From: Puccinellia tenuiflora
Taxonomy: Eukaryota > Streptophyta > Magnoliopsida > Poales > Poaceae
Length of the DNA: 64,000 nt
Direction of reading: 5' to 3'
Assembly (NCBI GenBank): GCA_012064385.1
Contig: QRDG01000626.1
Location: 487,240 to 551,239 of the forward strand
In this document: positions 11,890-22,612 of the stretch, one piece after another
Numbering within the stretch: position 1 is the stretch's first letter
How the letters are laid out: each line of letters opens with the position of its first letter
Program-made: the position numbers and the translations under genes
Notes under the pieces: generated by a model
Database searches by the model: none
What the model saw: the letters and a program-made list of their open reading frames with translations, nothing else
What the model was told of the DNA's origin: nothing

Positions 11890-13620
11890 TGATAATCCCC
11901 AAGAGCAAGGAATCACCGTAGCACAATTCAATGTGGAAGTAAGGTATCGATCCGCAGGAGCAAGAAGGAAAAGTTATCTATTCCCTACAACTAAAGTATC
12001 ACAAGTTTTAGTTGATTATGCACTAAACAAGTTTATAGAACAAGGTGGTTGATTTAATGGATGGAAGTTTGATGTAACAAAATAGGAGTGTGAAAGTGTC
12101 CCAATCCTCTTTAATGCAAGAGGACAAGACAAAGGTGTAAACGGTGCTTTGGAAATAAGGCCTAGGGATCATGCTTTCACTAGTGGACACTCTCAACAAT
12201 AATAATATAATTGAATACATAGATAATTCCTCCTCATTATGCTACTCTGAATTAATTTCTGGTTGGATAAAGAACACCAATCCATTATGTAGGGCTACAA
12301 AAAGCACACCTTAAAGTTCGTATTCCATATCTATGGACACTTCATGCGGTCACTATTCACATCCAAAGATAGTGCTAACAAACACCACAATATCATAGAG
12401 ACACCCAACACAAATAATAACTCATGATAAGTATTCATGTAATCTTTAGCCTAAGAGCCACACACGGTGCACGCACTGTCAACTTCACACCATGGGACAA
12501 AGGTGACTCCGGCAATCACATCACTAGTACAGAAAAGCCTATCAGTGGCGCACCGTTTTTTAATTCTGTGGCGCACGACCGGTGCGCCACTGAATCGCCG
12601 CCACTAAATTTTTTCTGTGGCGCACCCCGCTCGTGCGCCACAGAAAAGACTCGGATTTTTGTGGCGCACCACGAAACCATGCGCCACAGATTCTTGTTTT
12701 CAGTTAAAAAAAAAGCTGGCAGCCACGGCCCGCATCCGCCTCCCCGCCCGCCGTCGCCCGTGGGAGCGTACCATCAATAAAGAAGAGTACCATCTAGTAC
12801 CACTTGAGTAGCATAATTCATAAGATAAAGAAGAGTACCATCTATGGATTCAACTAGATTACAAAGCTCATGATCACATAAAGATCACACCATGGGAGAG
12901 AGAGATAAACCACATAGCTACCGGCATGAGCCTTCAGCCCCGAGGGAGACTACTCCCCCTTCATCATGGAGATGAGGAGCTTGATGGAGAGGTTGATGAA
13001 GAGGTTGATGAAGAGGTGCAGCCCAGAGTGGAGACGATCTTGCTGTAGATGTTGATGATGATCACGCCGGAGGGGGGTGGAGCCCTCCGGAGGTGGATTC
13101 CGGCGGCATTTCCCCCCTCCGATCTTCTCCGGCGGCAGCCCTCTGCCTCTCTGTTTCTGGTTTTGCGTTTCTCCGCCGCCTCCCTCTAGAAAACGTCGGG
13201 GGACCTTTTGTATAGGCTTTTTTAGGTCACGAGGATGCTTCTGGGCGAAGGATCAATGCAAACGGGGCCACGAGGGCCAAATTGGATGGGTCCACGCGGT
13301 CTGGTACTGTAGCCGCGTGGGACCCCCCTTTTGGTCCTCCGGCCTCCGTTCGTTGACTTCTTTCGCTCCTAAATCTTCTCCTTCCAAAATATTGACTCCC
13401 CTAAATTTATAGCTCATTATGACGTCGTTAAGTTCCTGAAACAAATAAAGAAAGAAATAGGGGTTTTCTGCCTGCGCAGGATTAATTCCATATAAAGGGG
13501 AAATCATTATAAATTACCAAAAAACATTAAATAACAGTAATATACCCCTTATATGATGCAAATATGAATGGAATATAACTATTATAGTGCAAAGTTCATT
13601 TATGCATTTTAGATGCATCA
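11890..13620 (-). repeat. 3' LTR of family A copy 2
   Basis: On the minus strand it starts TGATGCATCTAAAATGCAT and ends GGATTATCA. It is 1731 bp against 1495 bp for its partner; most of the excess is the CACTA fragment at 12522-12771 and a nearby 18-base addition. It lacks the 45-bp duplication of the partner LTR. Confidence 0.9.
12522..12771 (+). mobile_element. CACTA element end fragment inside an LTR
   Basis: The insert begins CACTAGTACAGAAAAG, a typical CACTA terminus. It carries inverted subterminal motifs GTGGCGCAC and GTGCGCCAC at least three times each. The partner LTR lacks it and reads straight from CAATCACAT to CAATAAAACC. A possible 3-bp target duplication CAT flanks it (12519-12521, 12772-12774). 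The right end is not a CACTA terminus, so only one end of a longer element is present, possibly with unrelated GC-rich sequence attached. Confidence 0.65.
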
Positions 13621-14674
13621 ACATCCCCAAGCTTAACTCATGCTCGTCCTCGAGTATGAAAGTGATAAAACTAACATGAACTTTGCAATATAATCACAAC
13701 ATGGATATACAAGATGATTGCTACTGCTACATAAAGTCAAATGATTCATTATTTCAAAGAAGTAGCAATATGCAAACAGTTTATAAAGTGATATCAAGTA
13801 TTCAATGAAAAGATGATCAATGATGGTTCACAAAGTGCAACATAAAAGATAGTACTATGGACATTCTTACTTTTGCATACTTGTGGTCCATAGAGTGTAG
13901 AAAATCTGAATATAAAAGGTGGACACTTTGGAAAAGATGTATAAATAAGTAGAGGTAAAGCATGCATAAGTTTCATCTATCCTCCAAACTATTCTACTTA
14001 AGTTATTGAATGCAATGGTAATACTTGGTGTCAAGTTCTCATTCCCCTATCATAGCATCTTGAATGATTAAAGTTGAATGTGAAAGCAAATATGAGTAGT
14101 GGCCTTGATAAAGTAAAGGTTAGATGTCTCATGCCCCTTGAATACAAGTACCTACACCATGACTACTCAACTTGGGAAACAGAGCAAGTTTAAGTTATCT
14201 ATCATTGTAAGTAATAACGGTATCATCAATAGTCTCAACTGGGGTACCTCTTGTCCCATGATATGGATCAAGCCCATATCAAAACAATAAGACAAACAAA
14301 CATAATGAACAATCTCAACACCCTCTTTATTTACCACTTGATATAGCTTTTTATTGTAGGGTGTATCGCAGAGAGTTCAAAATAGCATGTAAGTAAATTT
14401 CCACCATGAATGATGCATGGCTTAGATTAACGGCCCAGGATTCTCTCTAACCATTTATACAAACTCATTTAAACTTAACTCTATTAATTTCCACATTATT
14501 TCGTCATGATAGGCATCCATAGACAAAAGTACATGATATCAACTAAATAGATAATGGAACATGTTGAAAGCTTTGCATGTGACAGCACATATGGGCTAAC
14601 TCCCAACCTTAAAGATTTATCAAGCCACTATTATCATAATATTAATCACAATGGTTCATCTTTATTGAATGCAA
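13621..14674 (-). other. family A internal region, 3' noncoding part
   Basis: This starts with the polypurine tract (minus strand AAGCTTGGGGATGT at 13621-13634). It is noncoding and parallels 920-1982 of copy 1 in reverse complement. I see no ORF or regulatory element beyond the polypurine tract. Confidence 0.7.
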
Positions 14675-15872
14675 TCTTTACCTAATAATAAAGGAAGAGT
14701 TGCTTCTCCCAAATTTTTCGTCCAACTTTTAGTTTACCCTTATTTTCGAGCATATTTACAACCATTGCCACCGCTTATGTGAAATAATGATTCGTTATGG
14801 ACAAAAAAATTCCCGGATCGGAGTTCTTTGTATCTTTGGTCAACTCGCAGTGCCGTAAAATCCATGAACCGACGAGTAGATGGAGACGGGCGGCCGCGGA
14901 GCCGACGAGGCCTGTAGAGGTTGCTGGACAGGAAGCCGACGGCCAGGTAAATCAGCTACGCGCCGTGGGGGTGGAGCGCGGATTCGTAGTTTCGCACAGA
15001 AGAGCGCGTCCATTTCTGAAGGTCGTCGCCATGTTCTCCATGGTCGCATCTCTCGCGTCGTGCTCCTTTTTGTGTCGAAGGACGACCAAAAGCAAATCGT
15101 GAGGAGAGGAGCAGACTACGCACGCTCTCTGCCTACACGCCCCCGTCCGACGGCGGCCGCGCGATCCCGAGCAGCAGCAACGCACCTGGCTGCCGGCGAG
15201 CTTGCCAGAGTCGTCAGCAAGACCTGCACCACCCGCCTCACCATCTTGTTCTACGTACAGGTACTCGACCCCCTTCCTTCTTTGTATTGTTGGTGTAGGT
15301 ACGGATTGGAGAGCTCAGGGAGGAGGAAATGATTAATTAATAGATTTGATTTGAGATGTACCTGTTGGATTTTACGTGATTCTGGGTTGCTTTCATCGGT
15401 GCCAGAAGATGATTTGACCAGAAAGGAATCACCCCCGTTGAATGTATGGGAGTAACAATTTAATGTGGTTATGCAAGTGTGAACATGTTTCATGTGCTTC
15501 TTTAGTGAATTAGATGCAGAAATTACCACAACAGTTTCTGAAATTGTTCCGTGTGCTTCTTTAGTGAATTAGATGTTGAAATTTCTGGTTGGAGGTAGCC
15601 CTCTTGGCATAGCTTTTCAGTAGAGAGCAATTGTGTAGGACGAAATATGACATTTTCACTATTATATACTCCATTTTCATGTACAAACACACGATCCAAT
15701 CATCACAAAAAGTGAGAATTACTATTAAAAGGGACGAAGAATTAATACGTTAATTTATTTTAAAAGGAATTAACCAGTTAGTGTGTGACTTAACGGAGTG
15801 GCATGTTGAAATAGAAAACATGGACCTATTGGTGGGCTTGAGCCATATTTAGGGGGTTAAGGATTATTTCCC

Positions 15873-15902
15873 CCCGTTGCAACGTACGGGCATGTTTACT
15901 AT
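15873..15902 (+). other. older, degenerate Helitron 3' terminus
   Basis: CCCGT and ACGGG (15873-15877, 15886-15890) form a hairpin nearly identical to the terminal one 71 bases downstream. It is followed by CATGTTTACTAT where a CTAG end would be expected. This looks like a former terminus that has lost its end signal. Confidence 0.65.
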
Positions 15903-15943
15903 ATATACAAAAAGGGTAGTGAGCATGTTTGATTTCTTCTATA

Positions 15944-15973
15944 CCCGTTGCAACGCACGGGCATTTTTGCTAG
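15944..15973 (+). other. Helitron 3' terminal hairpin and CTAG end
   Basis: CCCGT (15944-15948) pairs with ACGGG (15957-15961) around the loop TGCAACGC. It is followed by CATTTTTG and the terminal CTAG, the standard Helitron 3' end layout. Confidence 0.85.
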
Positions 15974-17824
15974 TAAAAGTAAAGTGTGCATCAAGTTCGC
16001 GAGAGTTTTTTAACCAACTTTTCCCATTACAATAAATAACATCATCATTTTCATTTAGAGGCATAGATAACACAAATAACATGATAAACATACTTGGAAT
16101 GGCATAAAGCTAATAGATAGATATGGTGGACTCACTGGAAAAACTTGGGTTGAAGGTGTTGGAAACAAGTTTTTACTTGTTGGAATTTTTGGGCTAGCAA
16201 AAGGGAGAAAGATGACCATCTAGATGCATGCATGAGTGTCCATAGAACTAACTAATTCATGTCAAACAAGGTGAAATAACATATAACATCAAAACATGAA
16301 TAAAAGATAGCTTATGATAAAGCATTTGCAAATTATTACTCATAAAGAAGCTCATGAATCATGCAACTATATGTGTCATTAAAAATCAACTTAGATATCG
16401 CTTTTCCCCACACAATAAAAGCATGCAAGATATTTCAACCCATATTTCCAGTAGCTCTTTCATATATAAATGATAGTGGTGGTCTCAAAACAAAAATCGA
16501 ATCAAAACAAAAAACAAATAAAAGACGCTCCAAGTTCATACGATAAAGTGCATTGATAGAAAAACAGAAGTTAGACGTGTGCAAACCGAGAGTGTGTAGG
16601 TCCAGTGGGGTTGTCTTCACATCCCCAAGCTTATGTATTTCACCATCCTTGGATAGCTCTTGGTGCATCTCCTCTAATCCCTGTGAAAAAACTTCAAAAC
16701 ACTGTTTCTCCCATTTCTTTTCTTGTGGGGTGATGTTAGTAGAGATAAATAAATAGGTTTCTTGCTAGATATAATCCATGGACTAAAATACATATGAATG
16801 TCCAGAAAGTGTATAATATTGTATTCCTCCTCATAAACTCAATTGGATCAAAAAGATTCAACTTAAAAGTTCAAAACAAGCATAAAACAATATGGGACAG
16901 AATCTGTCCAGAAAAACAGCAGCAGAAAAACGTATTTTTCTGTCCTACTTAAACTAATCGAAAAATTCGGAAAAAATTCAGGCGAACAGATTATGAAAAG
17001 ATGCAGTTACCGTTAAAATCTCAGCTCATTCGGAGTTACAGAATAAGAATTAAAAATCAAACCGTGCACAGACTTGTGCTGGAATGAAATCTCCGCATGC
17101 AAAATAACAACTTTTTCAAACCAAAATGGGTAAAACTTGACACTTTATTAAAAATTCCAGAAACTAAACTAAAAACTAAGTCTCTTGTTACAGCAAGAGG
17201 ACACAAATAAAAACAACCAGGTTGCCTCCCGTAAAGCGCTTTCTTTATAGCCATATAGCTAGGCTTACTTACTTGGTATCAAGATGGTTGGAGTGAGGTG
17301 GCTTGGCATCCCCAAGCTTAAATTCTTGTATGTAGGGTGACCTTAGGGGTAACATCCCCAAGATTGAGTGTTTGTCCCTCTTGATATTTGTTTATGTCCC
17401 TCAACTCTTCCACTTAAAAGTTCTCTTCACACATAACTCATCATAAAACTTGATTAGAGGGGTTAGTGTCTCCATAAATTAAATCTCCATAGGTACAGTA
17501 AAGACATATCATGAGTTGATTCTAAACATTAGCTAATATTAATACGGTTGTGCATTGTTCTTCAATCAATAGAACCACACAAAACACAAGTAATGAGAGT
17601 AATGCAAAATAAAGACAGAATCTGTCAAAAACTGGACAGCCCATAAAGAGTGATTTTCAGAGGCACTTACGTTGCTCAAATCAGAAAACTTTGAACTAAT
17701 GAAATGTGTATTAATAGCTTAAAATTGCTTTCGTAAAATTTCAGGTCGAAATTACTTTGCTGTGATTTTTAACATTTTTCTCAGTGAAGCTTAGGAATCT
17801 GTTTTCTGGACAGCCATGATAGTT
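15974..17824 (-). other. family A internal region, middle noncoding part
   Basis: AT-rich sequence without convincing ORFs; 15974-16900 parallels 1-900 of copy 1 in reverse complement. Short phrases such as CATCCCCAAGCTT recur (16620, 17306), as is common in Athila-like 3' regions. Two stretches contain AGAATCTGTC (16897 and 17617). Confidence 0.65.
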
Positions 17825-18595
17825 TTAATGATGCTCACAAAGGAATAAGAATTGAAACACAAAGGTGAGCATCAAGGAAAAATATGAAACATATTTAAGT
17901 CTCACACACTTCCTATTCATTGGGATCTTGTAAGAAAATAAATCAATGAGGCATATAGTAATTAGCATAGGAAGGTAAAGCAAGTGCAACATTAAAACCT
18001 TCAACATAAAGAGAGGAAACATAGTATTATTGAGATATTTAGAGACATGTTTACCTCTCTCATAATAAATTTCAGTGCCATCATGAACAAACTGAACAAT
18101 ATAAGTATCATATAAAGCATTCTTGTCATGATTCACATGCATAAAAGTATTATTATTACTCTCCACATAAGTAAAATCCTTCTCATTAGTAATAGTGGGA
18201 GTAAAACATTCATAATCATCATTGCAATCATCAAATATAGGAGGCATATCATAATCATAATAAACTTTATGCTCAATAGTAGGTGGACTGAAAAGATCAC
18301 ATTCATCATTATAATCATCATATATAGGAGGCATAGTATCATCAAAGCAAATTTCCTCCTCAAAGCTTGGGGGACTAAAAAGATCATATTCATCAAAACC
18401 GGCATCCCCAAGCTTGCAATTTTCCATAGCATTAGCAACAATGGTGTTCAAAGAATTCATGCTAATAGCATTGACATCACTATTATGCGAACAAACTCCC
18501 ATTGGTTTAATTATCTCTTCAAAAGCATCATGTCCTAATTCAATATAAAGTTCACAAAGTTCATCAAGATCTCTAATTTTTTTTGTTGTTTTCAT
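17825..18595 (-). CDS. orphan ORF of a non-autonomous Athila-like element: acidic repeats plus hydrophobic C-terminus
   Basis: A 256-residue ORF starting about 145 bases after the primer site, where gag would normally begin. I do not recognise a gag domain. Residues 68-76, 97-105 and 126-134 (DEYDLFSPP, DECDLFSPP, DDYECFTPT) mark three imperfect acidic repeats with a 29-residue period; the first two also share a DD/DYDMPPI-type second half. Residues 192-219 and 238-253 are strongly hydrophobic and could span a membrane. The start is the first ATG of the open frame. Function unknown; similar ORFs exist in related Triticeae elements as far as I recall. It could be a degraded gag/env-like gene or an element-specific protein. 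Confidence 0.7.
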   Translation of the reverse strand: MKTTKKIRDLDELCELYIELGHDAFEEIIKPMGVCSHNSDVNAISMNSLNTIVANAMENCKLGDAGFDEYDLFSPPSFEEEICFDDTMPPIYDDYNDECDLFSPPTIEHKVYYDYDMPPIFDDCNDDYECFTPTITNEKDFTYVESNNNTFMHVNHDKNALYDTYIVQFVHDGTEIYYERGKHVSKYLNNTMFPLFMLKVLMLHLLYLPMLITICLIDLFSYKIPMNRKCVRLKYVSYFSLMLTFVFQFLFLCEHH

Positions 18596-18739
18596 TTTCT
18601 AATTTTTTTTTGGGTTTTTGATAAATGCAAAACTGAAAGTAAAACTAAACTAAATGCAAAACTGAAATTAAACTAGAGTATATGCAAAACTGAAAATAAA
18701 AATCTAGTGCAAACAAGAATAGAAACTTAAGCGCTACGC

Positions 18740-18757
18740 TCTCCGGCAACGGCGCCA
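18740..18757 (-). promoter_or_regulatory. primer binding site, tRNA-Asp type
   Basis: On the minus strand TGGCGCCGTTGCCGGAGA lies 20 bases inside the LTR end at 18778. It matches the sites at 3410 and 22509 with one or two changes. Confidence 0.88.
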
Positions 18758-18777
18758 GAAAAGTACTTGATAATCCC

Positions 18778-20272
18778 CAAGAGCAAGGAATCACTGTAGC
18801 ATAATTCAATGTGGAAGTAAGGTATCGATCCGCAGGAGCAAGAAGGAAAAGTTATCTATTCCCTACAACTAAAGTGTCACAAGTTTTAGTTGATTATGCA
18901 CTAAACAAGTTTATAGAACAAGGTGGTTGATTTAATGGATGGAAGTTTGATGTAACAAAACAGGAGTGTGAAAGTGTCCCAATCCTCTTTAATGCAAGAG
19001 GACAAGACAAGGGAACAAGGGTGTGAAAGTGTCCCAATCCTCTTTAATGCAAGAGGACAAGACAAAGGTGTAAACGGTGCTTTGGAAATAAGGCCTAGGG
19101 ATCATGCTTTCACTAGTGGACACTCTCAACAATAATAATATAATTGAATACATAGATAATTCCTCCTCATTATGCTACTCTGAATTAATTTCTGGTTGGA
19201 TAAAGAACACCAATCCATTATGTAGGGCTACAAAAAGCACACCTTAAAGTTCGTATTCCACATCTATGGACACTTCATGCGGTCACTATTCGCATCCAAA
19301 GATAGTACTAACAAACACCACAATATCATAGAGACACCCAACACAAATAATAACTCATAATAAGTATTCATGTAATCTTTAGCCTAAGAGCCACACACGG
19401 TGCACGCACTGTCAACTTCACATCATGGGACAAAGGTGACTCCGGCAATCACATCAATAAAACCACTTGAGTAGCATAATTCATAAGATAAAGAAGAGTA
19501 CCATCTATGGATTCAACTAGATTACAAAGCTCATGATCACATAAAGATCACACCATGGGAGAGAGAGATAAACCACATAGCTACCGGCATGAGCCTTCAG
19601 CCCCGAGGGAGACTACTCCCCCTTCATCATGGAGATGAGGAGCTTGATGGAGAGGTTGGTGAAGAGGTGCAGCCCAGAGTGGAGACGATCTTGCTGTAGA
19701 TGTTGATGATGATCATGCCGGAGGGGGGTGGAGCCCTCCGGAGGTGGATTCCGGTGGCGTTTCCCCCCTCCGATCTTCTCCGGCGGCAGCCCTCTGCCTC
19801 TCTGTTTCTGGTTTTGTGTTTCTCCGCCGCCTCCCTCTAGAAAACGTCGGGGGACCTTTTATATAGGCGTTTTTAGGTCACGAGGATGCTTCTGGGCGAA
19901 GGATCGATGCAAACGGGGCCACGAGGGCCAAATTGGATGGGCCCACGCGGCCTGGTACTGTAGCCACGTGGGACCCCCCCTTTTGGTCCTCCGGCCTCCG
20001 TTCGTTGACTTCTTTCGCTCCTAAATCTTCTCCTTACAAAATAATGACTCCCCTAAATTTATAGCTCATTATGACGTCGTTAAGGTCCTGAAACAAATAA
20101 AGAAAGAAATAGGGGTTTTCTGCCTGCGCAGGATTAATTCCATATAAAGGGGAAATTATTATAAATTACCAAAAATCATTAAATAACAGTAATATACCCC
20201 TTATATGATGCAAATATGAATGGAATATAACTATTATAGTGCAAAGTTCATGTATGCATTTTAGATGCATCA
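18778..20272 (-). repeat. 5' LTR of family A copy 2
   Basis: A 1495-bp LTR with minus-strand ends TGATGCATCT...GGATTATCA, followed by the target duplication CTTGT. Compared with the partner LTR it lacks the CACTA fragment and has a private 45-bp duplication. Confidence 0.92.
18966..19065 (-). repeat. 45-bp duplication private to one LTR
   Basis: A 45-base unit starting GTGTGAAAGTGTCCC occurs at 18966 and again at 19021, separated by GGGAACAAGG. The partner LTR has a single copy near 12088, so the duplication arose after insertion. Confidence 0.85.
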
Positions 20273-21009
20273 CTTGTTATGGGGGACTAGCTAGTTTCTT
20301 TACTGTGAAGTCATTGACGAAAGCATGCATATCTCAAAATTGTTTTACTTCTGTTTTGAAAAATTAAAAAGCTCTAGCACATGACTAATCCCTGCTTCCC
20401 TCTGCGAAGGGCCCTTCTTTTACCTTTATGTTGAGTCAGTTAACCTATTCCTTCTATCTTTTATTAGCAAAGCAAATGGTGTTGAGTTGAGATACAATCA
20501 ATTATATTGCAGCAATATGTTTGATCATGTTTTATTGCAGTTAACAGTGCCATTTTGGTAAACAAGTTGAAAGTTGAGCTTTTCTGGACGATCATCTTCC
20601 TTGTACGGTATTTGTACTTTTATTGCAAGAATATAACTCTTGGAAATTTCCAATGATGCATAGTCTTTGATGATTGAAGCTTGTGATATCTGCTGATAAT
20701 AGCTCTTATATAGATTCTCCTTGAAAGATAAGTTTGATATGCTAGATGTTCTCTGACCAAGAACACAGTTTGCCATCGCTCAAATATGTTTTTCTCTGTG
20801 CACTTCTATATGTGGTTGAACTATCACTTGTTCTTTAAGTTTGATATGAGAAAAGGTTGCTGTTTAGAATGAGTGTGTGCTTGTTTAGTAGATATTGATG
20901 CTTCTTGTACGTATTCGTTATTATCGACACTTCACTCCATAAACTTGTGGTCATGTTTACTGAGCTCAATATTAGCTTGGGGAAAAGCGAGGTCTAAGCT
21001 TGGGGGAGT
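20273..21009 (+). mobile_element. Athila-like family C, 3' internal end upstream of the LTR
   Basis: This continues the fragment at 11811-11889 and matches 29206-29943, ending in the polypurine tract AAGCTTGGGGGAGT. It is internal sequence lying upstream of an LTR that also has its own full internal region on the other side (22498-29943). The local order is internal end - LTR - full internal - LTR. Confidence 0.88.
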
Positions 21010-22497
21010 TGATACATCCATTTTGCATCATTATTTTATATCATAATTTGCTATTATTCATGGATATATTTCATATTAGAATGCAATACTTATGTTATTT
21101 TACCTTATTTTGCATGTTTGATGATTGTTGGTGATTTAACTACCGGAGCCCGGAATCAGCTGGAAAAGGCAATGTCAAGATACTGTACCTCTACATCGCC
21201 AAAAATTCCAGAAAAAATCAGAGATCATTATTTTGCCAGATGACGGAAGACCACCAGGGCGCCAGGTGGCACCTGGCCGCGACCCCTCCTTGGGCCGCGC
21301 CTGGGGCCCACCTTGTGGCCCTGGGTCGTCTCTGGCTCCCCCCTTTGGCGTATATCACCCCTCTGACCTAAAAAACATCGGGGACACTTCGAAGAAATAT
21401 TCCGCCGCCGCCACGGGAGCGGAAACCATAGAGAGAGAAAAAGCTCTCCGGCAGGGAGAAATCTGCCGGGGGAATTCCTTCCCGGAGAGGAGAGATCGTC
21501 GCCATCGTCATCGTCATCGTCATGGGCTTCATCGGGATCATCATCAACATCATCCTCACCGACATCACCATCATCCCCACAGCTCCACTCTGTTCCGCTA
21601 TTACATTTAGGGTTATCTTTGTTGTAGTTCATTGGGATCACTTCTCCGGTGTTGATTGCCTTGTGTAGTTGATGCTATTGAGTTTTATCGGTGAATTACT
21701 TTTATGACCAGATTGTTGACCATTTATTCATCACCCCTGATTATGATCCATATGATGCCTTGTGAGTAGTTCGTTTAGTTCCTGAGGACATGGGGAAGTC
21801 TCGTTGCAAGTAGTGGATTATGATGTGTAGTATTTAATGGTTTGATATTTAAGTTGTGGTGCTATTCTTCTAGTGGTGTTGTGTGAATGTCGACTACATG
21901 AGACTTCACCTTTATGGGCCTAGGGAAATGCATTGTGTATTTAGTTTGCTCGTGAGGTGGTTGCAGGATTGACAGAAACCTAAACCCCCGCCGGTAAACT
22001 AGTGCATGAGGGAGTGTAGGATCTCAGAGTTTAAGGTTGTGGTTAGTTAATTCTTAAATACTTCTTTGCATTTGCGGATGCTTGTAGGGAAGTGTAATTA
22101 CAAGTGTGTTCTAGTCCAAGTAAGGGCGGTTCATTAGCATAGGTTCACCCACACAACACTTAGCAAAACATTAAACATTAAGCAGCAGTTTGAAGTGAAA
22201 GTGACTTGACATAACTCCCATGTGTCCTCAGGAGCATTTAGCCTTTATAAGTAGAATCACCGGCTTGTCCTTTGTGCTAAAAAGGATTGGGCCACTTGCT
22301 GCAATAATTATTGCTCTCTTTTATTTACTCGCACTTTATTTATTTGTTACTATAAAAACTCATAAAAATCCTTCTGTTAGTGTTTGTAGTGAAACCTTGC
22401 GCGAATCTACAAGCCAACACCTTCTGCTCCTCGTTGGGTTCGACACTCTTATTTATCGAAAGTACTGCGATAGATCCCCTACACTTGTGGGTCATCA
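21010..22497 (+). repeat. 5' LTR of family C
   Basis: 1488 bp, TGATACATCCATTTTGCATC...GTGGGTCATCA. A GC-rich stretch at 21250-21345, then TATATCA at 21351-21357, probably form the promoter. A CAT/ATC-rich microsatellite-like stretch lies at 21500-21580; it yields a long His- or Asp-rich frame by chance. Confidence 0.9.
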
Positions 22498-22508
22498 AGA
22501 CTATTTTC

Positions 22509-22526
22509 TGGCGCCGTTGCCGGGGA
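22509..22526 (+). promoter_or_regulatory. primer binding site, tRNA-Asp type
   Basis: TGGCGCCGTTGCCGGGGA lies 11 bases after the LTR end, the Athila-type site in its best-preserved form in this window. Confidence 0.9.
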
Positions 22527-22612
22527 GTAAAGCGATGTTGGTAAGTAGAATTGGTAAGGAACACATTTACTACAAGTGTTGTTTTTATTTTTGCCTGTTG
22601 TTCCATTTCATT

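Larger units (their letters stand above)
14675..15973 (+). mobile_element. non-autonomous Helitron
   Basis: The 1299-bp insert begins TCTTTACCTAATAATAAAG and ends with a hairpin 11 bases before the terminal CTAG. It sits between A (14674) and T (15974), the Helitron target. The empty site is visible in copy 1 of the host element: the reverse complement of about 900-930 reads ATGCAA then TAGTAAGGTGTG without interruption. No Rep/helicase is encoded. A GC-rich block (about 14870-15250) contrasts with the AT-rich ends and could be captured host sequence, although its frames (for example 14797-15102) resemble nothing I know. Confidence 0.88.
11890..20272 (-). mobile_element. Athila-like LTR retrotransposon, family A, copy 2 (complete, non-autonomous)
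   Basis: A complete 8.4-kb minus-strand element with LTRs at 11890-13620 and 18778-20272, a tRNA-Asp-type primer site and a polypurine tract. The 5-bp target duplication CTTGT is perfect (11885-11889 and 20273-20277), and the uninterrupted target is seen at 29200-29220. The internal region has no gag, protease, RT or integrase; its only sizable ORF is at 17825-18595. It is therefore a non-autonomous Athila derivative that must have used enzymes of another element. It later received a CACTA fragment and a Helitron. Confidence 0.93.

Noticed and set aside
21228..21641. Asp-rich or His-rich frames on both strands in the family C LTR
   Set aside because: They are produced by a CAT/ATC-rich simple repeat at 21500-21580.
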